64,000 nucleotides of DNA from Thermus antranikianii DSM 12462 (lineage in GTDB: Bacteria > Deinococcota > Deinococci > Deinococcales > Thermaceae): contig NZ_AUIW01000010.1 of assembly GCF_000423905.1 (NCBI RefSeq), positions 1 through 64,000 on the forward strand, written 5' to 3'. The translations under genes were made by a program, and so were the position numbers. The notes below the pieces were generated by a model. It was given only the letters and a program-made list of their open reading frames with translations. It did no database searches and was not told where the DNA came from. Shown here piece after piece: positions 44,885-53,303 of this stretch. Each line of letters begins with the position of its first letter. Position 1 is the first letter of the stretch.

Positions 44885-45516
44885 GGGTCTATTGCCTGAG
44901 CGTGGGCCCTCTCCAGGAAAACACCTACCTGGTGGAGGGGAAGGAGGGGGCGGTGCTCATAGACCCCGGGGACGAGGTGGAAAGGATTCTGGCCCTTTTG
45001 GAGTCCACGGGGTTAACGCCCAAGGCCATCCTCCTCACCCACGCCCACTTCGACCACGTGGGAGCGGTGGCCCCCTTGGTGAAGGCCCTGTCCCTGCCGG
45101 TCTTCCTCCACCCCTTGGACCTTCCCCTTTATCGGCATGCGGCGGAGGCGGCCCGCATGTGGGGCCTTGCCATCCCCGACCCTCCCCTCCCGGTAGAGCC
45201 TCTGGAAGAGGGGCAGGTCCTTTACGGCTTCACCGTCTGGCACCTTCCCGGCCATAGCCCCGGCCATGTGGCCTTCATCCATCCCGGCGAGGCCGGGGAA
45301 CCCCCCCGGGTCCTTTCCGGGGATCTCCTCTTCAAAGGAAGCATCGGCCGCTACGACCTGCCAGGGGCAAACCGGGAGGACCTTTTCCGCTCCTTAAAGC
45401 GCCTCCTCACCCTGCCCCCACAAACGGAGGTCTACCCGGGGCATGGGCCCAGCACTACCCTGGCCCTCGAGGCCAAGACCAACCCCTTCCTCCTAGGGTT
45501 AGAATGGGAAACGTGA
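44881..45516 (+). CDS. Metallo-beta-lactamase-fold hydrolase (glyoxalase II-like)
   Basis: A 211-residue hydrolase with the di-metal motif THAHFDHVG (54-62), GHSPGH, SGDLLF and a final GHGPST. Such proteins cleave thioesters such as S-lactoylglutathione-like adducts or act on sulfur compounds; Thermus lacks glutathione, so the substrate is likely another thiol. It overlaps the rhodanese stop by 4 nt and the next gene by 13 nt. Confidence 0.85.
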   Translation: MRVYCLSVGPLQENTYLVEGKEGAVLIDPGDEVERILALLESTGLTPKAILLTHAHFDHVGAVAPLVKALSLPVFLHPLDLPLYRHAAEAARMWGLAIPDPPLPVEPLEEGQVLYGFTVWHLPGHSPGHVAFIHPGEAGEPPRVLSGDLLFKGSIGRYDLPGANREDLFRSLKRLLTLPPQTEVYPGHGPSTTLALEAKTNPFLLGLEWET

Positions 45517-46259
45517 ACGGGGCGGATGCTCCCCACAGGGGACAGCTTGAGGCGCTCAAGGCTCTTTATGACCTGCAGGAAAAGGACCTGGAGATAGACC
45601 GATTGCAAAAGGAGGCGGAAACCCTCCCCGAGGACCTGGTTTCCGTGAAGGCCCAGGTGGAGGCCCTGGAAGACCGGCTTGCCGACCTCCTGGAGCGCCA
45701 GGCAGAGCTCCGCAAGGAGTACCACCGCCACAGCTTGGACATCGAGGACCTCACCGCCAAGGAAAAACAGGCGGAGGCTGAACAGCGCCAGGCCCAAAGC
45801 GCCCGCGAGCAGACCCAGTACGAGAACCGCATCCAGCAGATCAAGGACCGCATCAAAGAGCTCCTGGAGCTTTCCACCCCCATCATGGAGGCCATGGAGA
45901 ACCTGGAAAACGAGATCCAGGAGGTGGAAGCCCAGCTGGCGGCTTTAAAGCCCCGCCTGGAAGAACTCTTGGAGGCCAACCGGGTAAGGGTGGAGGCCCT
46001 AAAAGCCGAGATCGCCGTCAGGCTGGAGGAGCGCTCCCTCATGGCCCAGGCCATCCCTGCCCCTGTCCTGAAGGAGTACGAGGCCATTCGCCGGGCCCGC
46101 AAGGGCACCGGTATCGCCCGCATGCACCGCCAGGGCCAGGTCTTCCGTTGCGAAGGGTGCAACGTGGTCCTGCCCACCCACGTGGCGCAAAAAGTGGTAC
46201 AGGGGCAGCTGGTGCGCTGCCCCTCCTGCGGCCGGCTCCTCTGGAAGGGGGAAGGTTAG
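45504..46259 (+). CDS. Coiled-coil zinc-ribbon protein (DUF164 family)
   Basis: A 251-residue protein, mostly a long antiparallel coiled coil (about 15-180, heptads with many Glu/Lys/Leu), ending in a C4 zinc ribbon (CEGC ... CPSC, about 217-241). The family (zf-RING_7) is conserved but not well characterised; proposed roles are nucleic-acid or protein scaffolding. It overlaps the MBL hydrolase gene by 13 nt and ends 4 nt inside the convergent osmC gene. Confidence 0.82.
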   Translation: MGNVNGADAPHRGQLEALKALYDLQEKDLEIDRLQKEAETLPEDLVSVKAQVEALEDRLADLLERQAELRKEYHRHSLDIEDLTAKEKQAEAEQRQAQSAREQTQYENRIQQIKDRIKELLELSTPIMEAMENLENEIQEVEAQLAALKPRLEELLEANRVRVEALKAEIAVRLEERSLMAQAIPAPVLKEYEAIRRARKGTGIARMHRQGQVFRCEGCNVVLPTHVAQKVVQGQLVRCPSCGRLLWKGEG

Positions 46260-46684
46260 GCCAAGCGGGCCTCGAGGGTAATCTCCCTCACTGCCCCCAG
46301 GGCCCGGGAAACCGGGCACCCTTCCTTGGCCGCCTGGGCGATTTCCTGGAACTTCTCCGGGGTTATCCCTGGCACCTCCACCTCGGTAACGAGCTCAATC
46401 CGCGTGATGGTGGCCTTTCCCTCCACCATCTCCAGGTGCACCCGGGCCTCGGTGGAAACCCGCTTGGGGGGAAACCCCTCCCGTTCCAGCGAGGCCGCCA
46501 GGGCCATGGAGAAGCACCCCGCATGGGCAGCGGCGATGAGCTCCTCGGGGTTGGTTCCCGGCCCCTCCTCAAAGCGGGAGGGGAAGGAATAGGGCCCTTC
46601 AAAGGTCTGGCTTTGCAGCCGCATCAACCCCTTGCCGCTCCGCAAACCTCCCTCCCATACCGCATTGGCCTTTCTTACCGGCAT
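46256..46684 (-). CDS. osmC: OsmC/Ohr-family peroxiredoxin
   Basis: A 142-residue thiol peroxidase of the OsmC family that reduces organic hydroperoxides. The two catalytic Cys are in HAGCFSMALA and EGCPVSRAL, and the catalytic Arg/Glu region PGTNPEELIAAAHAGC is intact. The ATG has the SD GGAGGT. Monocistronic and convergent with the zinc-ribbon gene. Confidence 0.9.
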   Translation of the reverse strand: MPVRKANAVWEGGLRSGKGLMRLQSQTFEGPYSFPSRFEEGPGTNPEELIAAAHAGCFSMALAASLEREGFPPKRVSTEARVHLEMVEGKATITRIELVTEVEVPGITPEKFQEIAQAAKEGCPVSRALGAVREITLEARLA

Positions 46685-46785
46685 AGACTTACCTCCAGTG
46701 CCAGGATACCCAGAACCTCCGGGAAGGCCCGGTGAGAAAAGGCACTTTCTTCCCCATGCCCCTCTGGTTTGACGAAGGGGGATGA

Positions 46786-47580
46786 GTGGCGCACACTATA
46801 AGCGTGCTCTTCCTCTTTGTGGACGGCCTGGGCCTAGGGGAGGCCTTGCAGGGCCTCTTCCCCCTTCTTTTGGAACTCTCTCCCAAGGCCCTGGACGCCA
46901 CCTTGGGGGTGGAGGGCCTGCCCCAGTCGGGTACGGGCCAAACCACGCTCCTCACCGGGGTCAACGCCGCTAGGCTCTTAGGCCACCACCAGGGGCCTTT
47001 CCCGAGCCCCAGGCTCAGGCCCCTTCTTCGGCAAAGCCTTTACGCCTGGGCCAAAGAGGCCGGCCTCAGGGTCCTGCACGCCAACGCCTACCGCCCGGAA
47101 TACCTGAAGCGGGCCACGGGGGGAAGGAGGCTTATGCTTTCCGCCTTCGCCCAGGCGGCCCTCCTGGCAGGCTACCCCCTTCTGCCCTTAGGCCACCCCC
47201 TGGCACTCCCCCCTGCCTTCTGGGAGGATCCCTACGGGGTGGGGGCCAAAATGGCGGCCTTGACCCGAAGTTTCGACCTGGTGGTCCTGGAGTACTGGGC
47301 CCTGGACCTGGCCGCCCACCGCCATCCGGATACCCTTCCCGATCGCTTCCGCGAGCTTTCCCTGTTCCTGAAGGGCTTTCTGGAGGAAGGAGGCACCCTC
47401 CTCCTCACCTCCGACCACGGAAACGCCGAGGAGCCCTGGCACCCCAAGCACACCCGAAACCCCGTACCCCTGGTGTATACCGGGGAAACCCCCTTCTGGC
47501 CGCAGGATCTCGTGGGGGTGTTCCCCTGGCTGCAAGTGATTATCACTTCTAAACTTACAAAATCCGACCGGAATACTTGA
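46786..47580 (+). CDS. Alkaline-phosphatase-superfamily metalloenzyme
   Basis: A 264-residue member of the phosphopentomutase / cofactor-independent phosphoglycerate mutase superfamily: metal Asp in LFVDGLGLG, nucleophile region SGTGQTTLLTG and the second metal site TSDHGNAEE, then HTRNPVPLVYTG. It lacks the inserted domain of full phosphoglycerate mutase; the substrate is unknown. GTG 46786 follows AGGGGG; other GTGs lie at 46804 and 46819. The final ~14 residues are encoded by AT-rich operator DNA of the next operon and are probably not conserved. Confidence 0.7.
   Translation: MAHTISVLFLFVDGLGLGEALQGLFPLLLELSPKALDATLGVEGLPQSGTGQTTLLTGVNAARLLGHHQGPFPSPRLRPLLRQSLYAWAKEAGLRVLHANAYRPEYLKRATGGRRLMLSAFAQAALLAGYPLLPLGHPLALPPAFWEDPYGVGAKMAALTRSFDLVVLEYWALDLAAHRHPDTLPDRFRELSLFLKGFLEEGGTLLLTSDHGNAEEPWHPKHTRNPVPLVYTGETPFWPQDLVGVFPWLQVIITSKLTKSDRNT
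47534..47548. promoter_or_regulatory. Fur-like palindrome upstream of fbpA
   Basis: AAGTGATTATCACTT, perfect 7-1-7 palindrome centred at 47541, with the TGAT-n-ATCA core found in Fur boxes, 28 bp upstream of the fbpA -35. Confidence 0.6.
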
Positions 47581-47605
47581 CTTTAATCCCCCCTTGGGGT
47601 AAAGT
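47577..47605 (+). promoter_or_regulatory. fbpABC promoter with overlapping inverted repeat
   Basis: TTGACT (47577-47582), 17 bp, TAAAGT (47600-47605). An inverted repeat, ACTTTA-AT-CCCC ... GGGG-TAAAGT (47580-47605), fills the promoter and could be an operator. The leader (47607-47645) can fold through CCCCAGG / CCTGGGG. Confidence 0.65.
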
Positions 47606-47664
47606 CCCCAGGCAGAGGGCGCCCTCGCCCCGGGGAACCCCTGGGGATGCAGGAAGGAGGCGAG

Positions 47665-48660
47665 ATGCAGCTTAGAAGGTTCGCTACCCTGATCGGCCTT
47701 GCGGCTTTAGGACTGGCCTTCGCCCAGCAGCAGACCCTAACCATCTACTCCGGGCGGGGGCAGAGCTTGGTGGAACCCTTGGTGAAGCAGTTCCAGACGG
47801 AAACGGGTATCCGGGTCCAGGTGCGCTACGGCACCGACGCCCAGATCCTGGCGGCCTTGCAGGAGGAAGGAAGCCGTTCCCCGGCGGATGTCTTCTGGGC
47901 CAACACCGCGGGCGCCCTGGGCCAGGCGGCAAGCAAAGGGCTCTTAAGACCTCTGGGGGACACCCTCCTCAGGCAACCCCTGGCCTTCGTGCCCGCCTCC
48001 AAGGCCTGGGTGCCGGTGACCCTGCGCCTGAGGGTGCTGGCCTATAACCCCCAGAAGCTTAAGCCGGAAGAGCTTCCCGCGAGCATCCTGGACCTCCCCC
48101 GCTTCGCCCAGGAAAAGGACCTGGTGGGCCGGGTGGGCTGGACCCCCACCTACTCCAGCTTCCAGGACATGGTGGCGGGGATGATCGCCCTCTACGGGGA
48201 AGGCAGAACCCGGGAGTGGCTTTCCGCCATGAAGGCCCTAAACCCCAAGGGCTACGCCTCCAACCCGGCCATGCTGGACGCCATCCGCGCCGGGGAGATC
48301 GACCTCGGCTCCACCAACCATTACTACGTGGTGCGCTTCCGCCGGGCCGGGTACAACCTGGGGCTGCACTACTTTAAGGACGGGGACCCCGGCAACCTGG
48401 CCTTGGTCACGGGAGCGGGCATCCTCAAGACCTCCAAGAACCTGGTGGCCGCAAACCGCTTCCTCACCTACCTGCTTTCCCCGAAGGGGCAGCAGTACTT
48501 CGCGGGCACGGTGGGGGAATACCCCTTGGTGAAGGGAGTGGTGGCCGATGCCCACCTCCTGCCCCTCGAGGAGGCCCTGGCGAAAAGCCCCAAGCTGGAC
48601 TTTGAGAAGCTCCCCCTGGACCAGGCCCTAAGGCTCCTAAGGGAACTGGGGATTCTCTAG
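47665..48660 (+). CDS. fbpA: Iron(III) ABC transporter, periplasmic binding protein
   Basis: A 331-residue exported ferric-ion-binding protein. Signal peptide FATLIGLAALGLAFAQ (cut near 21), then LTIYSGRGQSLVEPLVKQF and, in the second lobe, ST-NHYYVVRFRRAGYNLGLHYF with the Tyr pair that binds Fe3+. Length fits FbpA. ATG 47665 has the SD AAGGAGG 6 nt away; an in-frame upstream ATG at 47647 would disrupt the signal peptide. First gene of fbpABC, probably iron-regulated. Confidence 0.92.
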   Translation: MQLRRFATLIGLAALGLAFAQQQTLTIYSGRGQSLVEPLVKQFQTETGIRVQVRYGTDAQILAALQEEGSRSPADVFWANTAGALGQAASKGLLRPLGDTLLRQPLAFVPASKAWVPVTLRLRVLAYNPQKLKPEELPASILDLPRFAQEKDLVGRVGWTPTYSSFQDMVAGMIALYGEGRTREWLSAMKALNPKGYASNPAMLDAIRAGEIDLGSTNHYYVVRFRRAGYNLGLHYFKDGDPGNLALVTGAGILKTSKNLVAANRFLTYLLSPKGQQYFAGTVGEYPLVKGVVADAHLLPLEEALAKSPKLDFEKLPLDQALRLLRELGIL

Positions 48661-48673
48661 GACTACCCCCTCC

Positions 48674-48689
48674 CCCCCGGATCCGGGGG
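48674..48689 (+). terminator. Intercistronic hairpin between fbpA and fbpB
   Basis: CCCCCGGATCCGGGGG, a perfect 16-bp palindrome 14 nt after the fbpA stop. Likely a partial terminator or RNA-stabilising hairpin that keeps binding protein in excess over permease. Confidence 0.55.
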
Positions 48690-48707
48690 CGAGCGCCAAA
48701 GCTGAGG

Positions 48708-50261
48708 ATGACCAGCGCAAGAAGGCTCCACCAACTTCCCGGGCTCCTGCCCTTCCTGGTGCCCGCCCTCCTCACGGGGGGCGGGGTGGCCCTTCCCCTC
48801 CTCTACCTAGCCTTAAGGGCCCTGGAGGCCGATCCTGAAACCCTTCGGGATATCCTCCTCCGTCCCAAGAACCTGGAGCTGGTGAAGAACACCCTTTCCC
48901 TCCTCTTCGGGGTCCTCCTTTTCACCACCCTCATCGCCCTGCCCCTGGCCTTCCTCACCACCCGCACCGACCTCAAGGGGAAGCGCCTCTTCTCCATCCT
49001 CCTCACCCTGCCCCTGGCCATCCCCGGCTACGTGGGGGCCTACGTGATCCTTTCGGCCACGGGGCCCGGGGGAATCCTCCCCCTGCCGCGCCTCGAGGGG
49101 TACTGGGGGGCGCTTTTGGTCCTCTCCCTCATCACCTACCCCTACCTCTTTCTGGGTTTGCGGGCTGCTTTTTTGGGGCTGGACCCCAGCTTGGAGGAAG
49201 CCGCCCGAACCCTGGGCGTGGGACCCTTAAGAGCCTTTTTCCAAGTGGTCTTTCCCCAGCTCCTCCCCGCCCTCCTTTCGGGTTACCTGGTGGTGGGCCT
49301 CCACGTCCTGGGAGACTTCGGCACCGTGAGCCTCCTTCGCTACGAAACCTTCTCCTACGCCATTTACCTTCAGTACAGCGCCGCCTTTGACCGGGTGTAC
49401 GCCGCCTGGCTGGCCCTTTTCCTCCTCCTCTTTACTGGAGGGCTTCTCCTTTTGGAAGGTACCTTCCTTCGCCGCCTTAGCCTGGCCCGTACGGGAAAGG
49501 GCAGCGGGAAAAAGGCTAGGCCCGTGCGCCTGGGCAGGTTCACCCCCTGGGCGTACCTCCTACTCCTCCTCCCCGTCCTCCTGGCCCTGGTCCTCCCCCT
49601 CTACGCCCTTTTCCACCTGGCAAGCCGCTTTCCCCGGGAACACCTCACCGGGCTTTGGGAAGCCCTCTCCCACTCCGCCATGGCCGCCATCCCCGCCTCC
49701 CTCCTGGCCGTGGGCATGGCCATGCCCATCGCCTACCTGGCGGTGCGCTACCCCTCACCGGCCTCCCGCTTCCTGGAAAGGCTGGGCTATCTGGGCTACA
49801 CCGTTCCCCCTTTGGCCTTTGCCCTGGCCTGGATCTTCTTCAGCTTGAAAGGCCTCCCCTTCCTCTACGGCACCCTACCCCTCCTCATCCTGGTTTTGGC
49901 CTTCCACTTCCTGGCCGAGGGCCTGGGGCCGGTGCGGGGGGCGCTTTACCAGGTGCCAAGGCGCCTCGAGGAAGCAGCGAGGACCCTGGGGGACACCCCG
50001 GCGCGGGCCTTCTTCCGCGTCACCTTTCCCCTCCTCTGGCGAGGAGCGGTGGCGGGAGGGGCCTTGGCCTTCATCGGGGCGGTGAAGGAGCTTCCCATCA
50101 CCCTCCTCCTCGCTCCCATGGGGTACAGCACCCTTTCCACCCAGGTTTTCGGCTACACTCAGGAAGCCATGTTCGCCGAGGCCGCCCCCTTTGCCCTAGC
50201 CATCGCCCTCCTCTCGGCGGCCTTTGTGGGGGTGTTGCTTTGGAGCGAGCGCCGCTTCTAA
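48708..50261 (+). CDS. fbpB: Iron(III) ABC transporter permease
   Basis: A 517-residue permease with about twelve membrane helices in two homologous halves. Each half carries the ATPase-coupling EAA loop: LEEAARTLGVGPLRAFFQVVFP near 167 and LEEAARTLGDTPARAFFRVTFP near 426. The duplicated form is typical of FbpB-type iron permeases. The ATG at 48708 has a purine-rich GAGG just upstream. The fbpC gene begins inside its 3' end. Confidence 0.92.
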   Translation: MTSARRLHQLPGLLPFLVPALLTGGGVALPLLYLALRALEADPETLRDILLRPKNLELVKNTLSLLFGVLLFTTLIALPLAFLTTRTDLKGKRLFSILLTLPLAIPGYVGAYVILSATGPGGILPLPRLEGYWGALLVLSLITYPYLFLGLRAAFLGLDPSLEEAARTLGVGPLRAFFQVVFPQLLPALLSGYLVVGLHVLGDFGTVSLLRYETFSYAIYLQYSAAFDRVYAAWLALFLLLFTGGLLLLEGTFLRRLSLARTGKGSGKKARPVRLGRFTPWAYLLLLLPVLLALVLPLYALFHLASRFPREHLTGLWEALSHSAMAAIPASLLAVGMAMPIAYLAVRYPSPASRFLERLGYLGYTVPPLAFALAWIFFSLKGLPFLYGTLPLLILVLAFHFLAEGLGPVRGALYQVPRRLEEAARTLGDTPARAFFRVTFPLLWRGAVAGGALAFIGAVKELPITLLLAPMGYSTLSTQVFGYTQEAMFAEAAPFALAIALLSAAFVGVLLWSERRF

Positions 50262-51292
50262 TCCTGGAAGGCATCGTCAAGCGCTTCGGGGAGCTCGAGG
50301 TGCTTAAGGGAATCGACCTCGAGGTCTACCCCGGGGAGATCCTGGCCCTTTTGGGGCCCTCGGGCTGCGGCAAGACCACCCTCTTGAGGGTAGTGGCCGG
50401 GTTGGAAAACCCGGAGGCAGGGCGGATTTTCCTGGAGGGCAAGGAGATCACCTCCCTGCCCCCGGAAAAGCGGGGCATCGGTTTTGTCTTCCAGGACTAT
50501 GCCCTTTTCCCCCACCTCACCGCCTTGGGCAACGTGGCCTTCGGCCTTAAGGGGAAAGACCGCTACGAGAAAGCCAAGAAGGCCCTGGAGCGGGTGGGCA
50601 TGACCCTCTTCCAGGACCGCAAGCCCGGGGAGCTTTCCGGAGGGCAGCAGCAGCGCATCGCCCTGGCCCGGGCCCTGGCCCCGGGGCCGAAGCTGGTCCT
50701 CTTGGACGAACCCTTTTCCAGCCTGGACGCCAGCCTCAAGGCCAGCACCCGGGAGGAAGTGCGCAAGATCCTCAAGGAAACGGGCACCACCGCCCTCCTG
50801 GTCACCCACGACCAGGAGGAGGCCCTCTCCTTCGCTGACCGCCTGGGGGTGATGCGGGGAGGAAGGCTAGAGCAGGTGGGTACCCCCGAGGAGGTCTACC
50901 TCAAGCCCAAGACCCCCTTTGTGGCCCAGTTTCTGGGGCGCACCAACCTGCTTCCGGGGGAGGGATTCGGCCGGTATGCGGAGACCTGCCTGGGCCCTGT
51001 GCCCCTGGCGGAGCCCGCCCACGGACCCCTTCTCCTCTCCCTGCGCCCCGAGGCCCTAAGGCTTCTTCCCCCCGAAACCCCGGAGGGCGCCCTGGGACAG
51101 GTGCTGGCCCGGGAGTTCAAGGGGCACGACCTCACCTACCGGGTGCGCCTCTTCTCCCCGGAGAAGGAGATCCTGGTGCAGGAGGGACCGGAAAGCCCCT
51201 TCCGCGTGGGGGACCGGGTGCGGCTCAAGGTGGTGGGAAAGGGCGTGGCCCTCGAGGGGCATTCCTCCAAGGCCCCGGTGGGTGCGGATTAA
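50240..51292 (+). CDS. fbpC: Iron(III) ABC transporter ATP-binding protein
   Basis: A 350-residue ATPase powering iron import: Walker [10 protein letters not shown], signature [15 protein letters not shown], Walker [14 protein letters not shown]-loop VTHDQEEA, followed by a C-terminal TOBE domain (from about 240). No ATG is near; TTG 50240 ([17 protein letters not shown]) overlaps fbpB by 22 nt and gives a normal N-terminus. The TTG start may lower its yield relative to FbpB. Confidence 0.9.
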   Translation: MERAPLLILEGIVKRFGELEVLKGIDLEVYPGEILALLGPSGCGKTTLLRVVAGLENPEAGRIFLEGKEITSLPPEKRGIGFVFQDYALFPHLTALGNVAFGLKGKDRYEKAKKALERVGMTLFQDRKPGELSGGQQQRIALARALAPGPKLVLLDEPFSSLDASLKASTREEVRKILKETGTTALLVTHDQEEALSFADRLGVMRGGRLEQVGTPEEVYLKPKTPFVAQFLGRTNLLPGEGFGRYAETCLGPVPLAEPAHGPLLLSLRPEALRLLPPETPEGALGQVLAREFKGHDLTYRVRLFSPEKEILVQEGPESPFRVGDRVRLKVVGKGVALEGHSSKAPVGAD

Positions 51293-51301
51293 GCTGGGCC
51301 C

Positions 51302-52066
51302 GTGCGCCGCATCCTGATCCTCACCGAGTACGACGGCACCCATTTCGCTGGGCTTCAGCGCCAGCGACCGGGCCTGCGCACCGTGCAGGGCGAGCTGGAA
51401 AGGATTTTGCCGGAAATCGGGGCCCTGCCCAAAGCGGTGGCCGCAGGCCGCACCGACGCTGGGGTGCATGCCCTGGCCATGCCCTTCCACTTTGACCTCT
51501 TAAGCAGGATTCCCACGGAAAGGATCCCCGAGGCCCTGAACCGCCTTCTCCCTGAGGACCTGAAGGTGATCGCCGCCAAGGAGGTGGCCCCAGACTTCCA
51601 TGCCCGCAAGGACGCCCTTTGGCGGGCTTACCTTTACCGCATCCTCCTGAGGCCCCACCCCTCCCCCCTCCTCCGCCACCGGGCCCTTTGGATCCGCCAC
51701 CCCCTGGACCTCGCCGCCGTGCGGGAAGCCCTCGCCCACCTCCCGGGCCGGCACAGCTTCCTGGGCTTCGCCAAGGAAGAAGTGCGGGCAGGGGAAAGGG
51801 AGCTTTACGAGGCCCGCATGGAGGAGGTGGAAGGGGAAGCAGGTAGGGAGCTACGCTTCTACTTCCGGGGCCAAAGCTTTCTGAGGGGCCAGGTGCGGGG
51901 GATGGTGGGAACCCTCCTCGAGGTGGGCTTGGGCAAGCGCTCCCCGGATAGCATCCGGCTCATCCTGCAAACCCAGGACCGGAGCCAAGCGGGCCCCTCG
52001 GCGCCGCCCCAGGGGTTATATTTCCTCGAGGCCGCCTACCCCCCGGAAAAACTAACCCCTCGGTAG
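51302..52066 (+). CDS. truA: tRNA pseudouridine(38-40) synthase
   Basis: A 254-residue enzyme modifying the anticodon stem-loop of tRNA. The catalytic motif is [12 protein letters not shown] with the nucleophilic Asp, and the N-terminal [12 protein letters not shown] and late [18 protein letters not shown] are typical. The GTG start is 9 nt after the fbpC stop, so it may be cotranscribed with the iron operon; the two functions are unrelated. Confidence 0.93.
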   Translation: MRRILILTEYDGTHFAGLQRQRPGLRTVQGELERILPEIGALPKAVAAGRTDAGVHALAMPFHFDLLSRIPTERIPEALNRLLPEDLKVIAAKEVAPDFHARKDALWRAYLYRILLRPHPSPLLRHRALWIRHPLDLAAVREALAHLPGRHSFLGFAKEEVRAGERELYEARMEEVEGEAGRELRFYFRGQSFLRGQVRGMVGTLLEVGLGKRSPDSIRLILQTQDRSQAGPSAPPQGLYFLEAAYPPEKLTPR

Positions 52067-52074
52067 ACCGGGGG

Positions 52075-52101
52075 CCCCACCCTGGCTTTGCCAGGGTGGG
52101 G
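52075..52101. terminator. Bidirectional hairpin between truA and the peptide permease gene
   Basis: CCCCACCCTGGC / GCCAGGGTGGGG, perfect 12-bp stem with TTT loop, flanked by the two convergent stops. Confidence 0.65.
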
Positions 52102-52106
52102 TGGCA

Positions 52107-53294
52107 TCAGAGACGGCTCCTCGGATCCAAAGCATCCCGAAGCCCATCCCCCAGGTAGTTAAAGGCCAAGACGGTGATGAAGATCATGAACCCCGGGGGC
52201 AAGGCTAGCCAAGGAGCGGTGAAGATATACTCCTGGGCATTGGTGAGCATGTTGCCCCAGGTGGCCACCGGGGGCTGGATGCCAAAGCCCAGGAAGGAAA
52301 GGGCCGCTTCCACCAAAATGGCCCCGCCGATCTGCAGGGTGGCCTGCACGATGAGGGGAGCCAAGGTGTTGGGCACAAGATGCCGGAACATGATCCTGGC
52401 ATCGCTTGCCCCCAGGGCCTGGGCGGCGGTGGCGTAGTCCTGCTCCCTCAAGGAAAGGATATTCCCCCGCACCAGCCGGGCCGTGCCCAACCAACCGAAA
52501 AGCACCAGGATGGTGATGATGATGAAAACGCTGGCCGCATCGCCGAAGAGCTCCTGGGCCCACTGCCCCACCTTTACCCCAGGGTCGCGCAATAAGGCGG
52601 AGAGCACCAGAAGAAGGGGCAGGGTAGGAATGGTGAGCATGAAGTCGATGAGGCGGCTTATGGCCACGTCCAAATCCAGGCGGATCTCCCCCTTAAGCCC
52701 ATACCAGGCCGCCCAAAGCACCAGGACCAGGGCGAGCCCAAAGCCCAGATAGCTTCCCACGCTTCCCGCATGGATCCCATCCCTGGCTAAGGTCCAGGCG
52801 ATGGAAAGGGCCAGGTACAGAACCCCGTAGTAGAGGAACCAGGAAAAAACCCGCCACAGGGCGAAGCTCCAGGGATAAAATCCCTCCCGCTCCCGCCTTA
52901 GGGGCCCCAGGTAAAACCGCAAGGGCCGGCCCGAATAGTACCCCGCCAGGGTGCCCATGATGGTACCCAGGATGACGCTGGAAAAGGCCACGGCGAAGCC
53001 CACCAAAAGGGAGATGCGGGAACCGTAGATGATGCGGGAGAGCACATCCCGGCCCAGGTCATCGGTGCCCAAAAGGTGCTCCCGGGAAGGGGGATTGAAG
53101 TAGTACTGGCCTACATCCTCACCCGTGGGCTGGGCAGTGGGATCATAGGGGGCGATCCAGGGAGCAAAGATGGCCATGAGGATCAGGAGAACGATGACCA
53201 CCAACCCGGCCATGGCCATCTTGTGCCGCCTTAAGCGGCGCCAGAAAAGGCCGAAGAAGGTCCGGGGCTTGGCTTTCAAAGCTTGCGTTGCCAT
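52107..53294 (-). CDS. Peptide ABC transporter permease (DppC type)
   Basis: A 395-residue permease. The N-terminus (KMAMAGLVVIVLLILMAIFAPWIAPYDP) and GTDDLGRDVLSRIIYGSRISLLVGF are typical of DppC/OppC; the EAA loop is AAQALGASDARIMFRHLVPN. It is about 90 residues longer than usual because of an insertion (about 130-220) with extra membrane segments. It follows the DppB-type gene by 9 nt. Confidence 0.88.
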   Translation of the reverse strand: MATQALKAKPRTFFGLFWRRLRRHKMAMAGLVVIVLLILMAIFAPWIAPYDPTAQPTGEDVGQYYFNPPSREHLLGTDDLGRDVLSRIIYGSRISLLVGFAVAFSSVILGTIMGTLAGYYSGRPLRFYLGPLRREREGFYPWSFALWRVFSWFLYYGVLYLALSIAWTLARDGIHAGSVGSYLGFGLALVLVLWAAWYGLKGEIRLDLDVAISRLIDFMLTIPTLPLLLVLSALLRDPGVKVGQWAQELFGDAASVFIIITILVLFGWLGTARLVRGNILSLREQDYATAAQALGASDARIMFRHLVPNTLAPLIVQATLQIGGAILVEAALSFLGFGIQPPVATWGNMLTNAQEYIFTAPWLALPPGFMIFITVLAFNYLGDGLRDALDPRSRL

Positions 53295-53303
53295 GATGCA
53301 CCT

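Noticed and set aside
46797-46802. TATAAG as a leaderless -10 for the phosphatase-superfamily gene
   Set aside because: It lies 1 nt before GTG 46804 and inside the frame from GTG 46786, and no -35 fits; the SD-supported GTG is kept.
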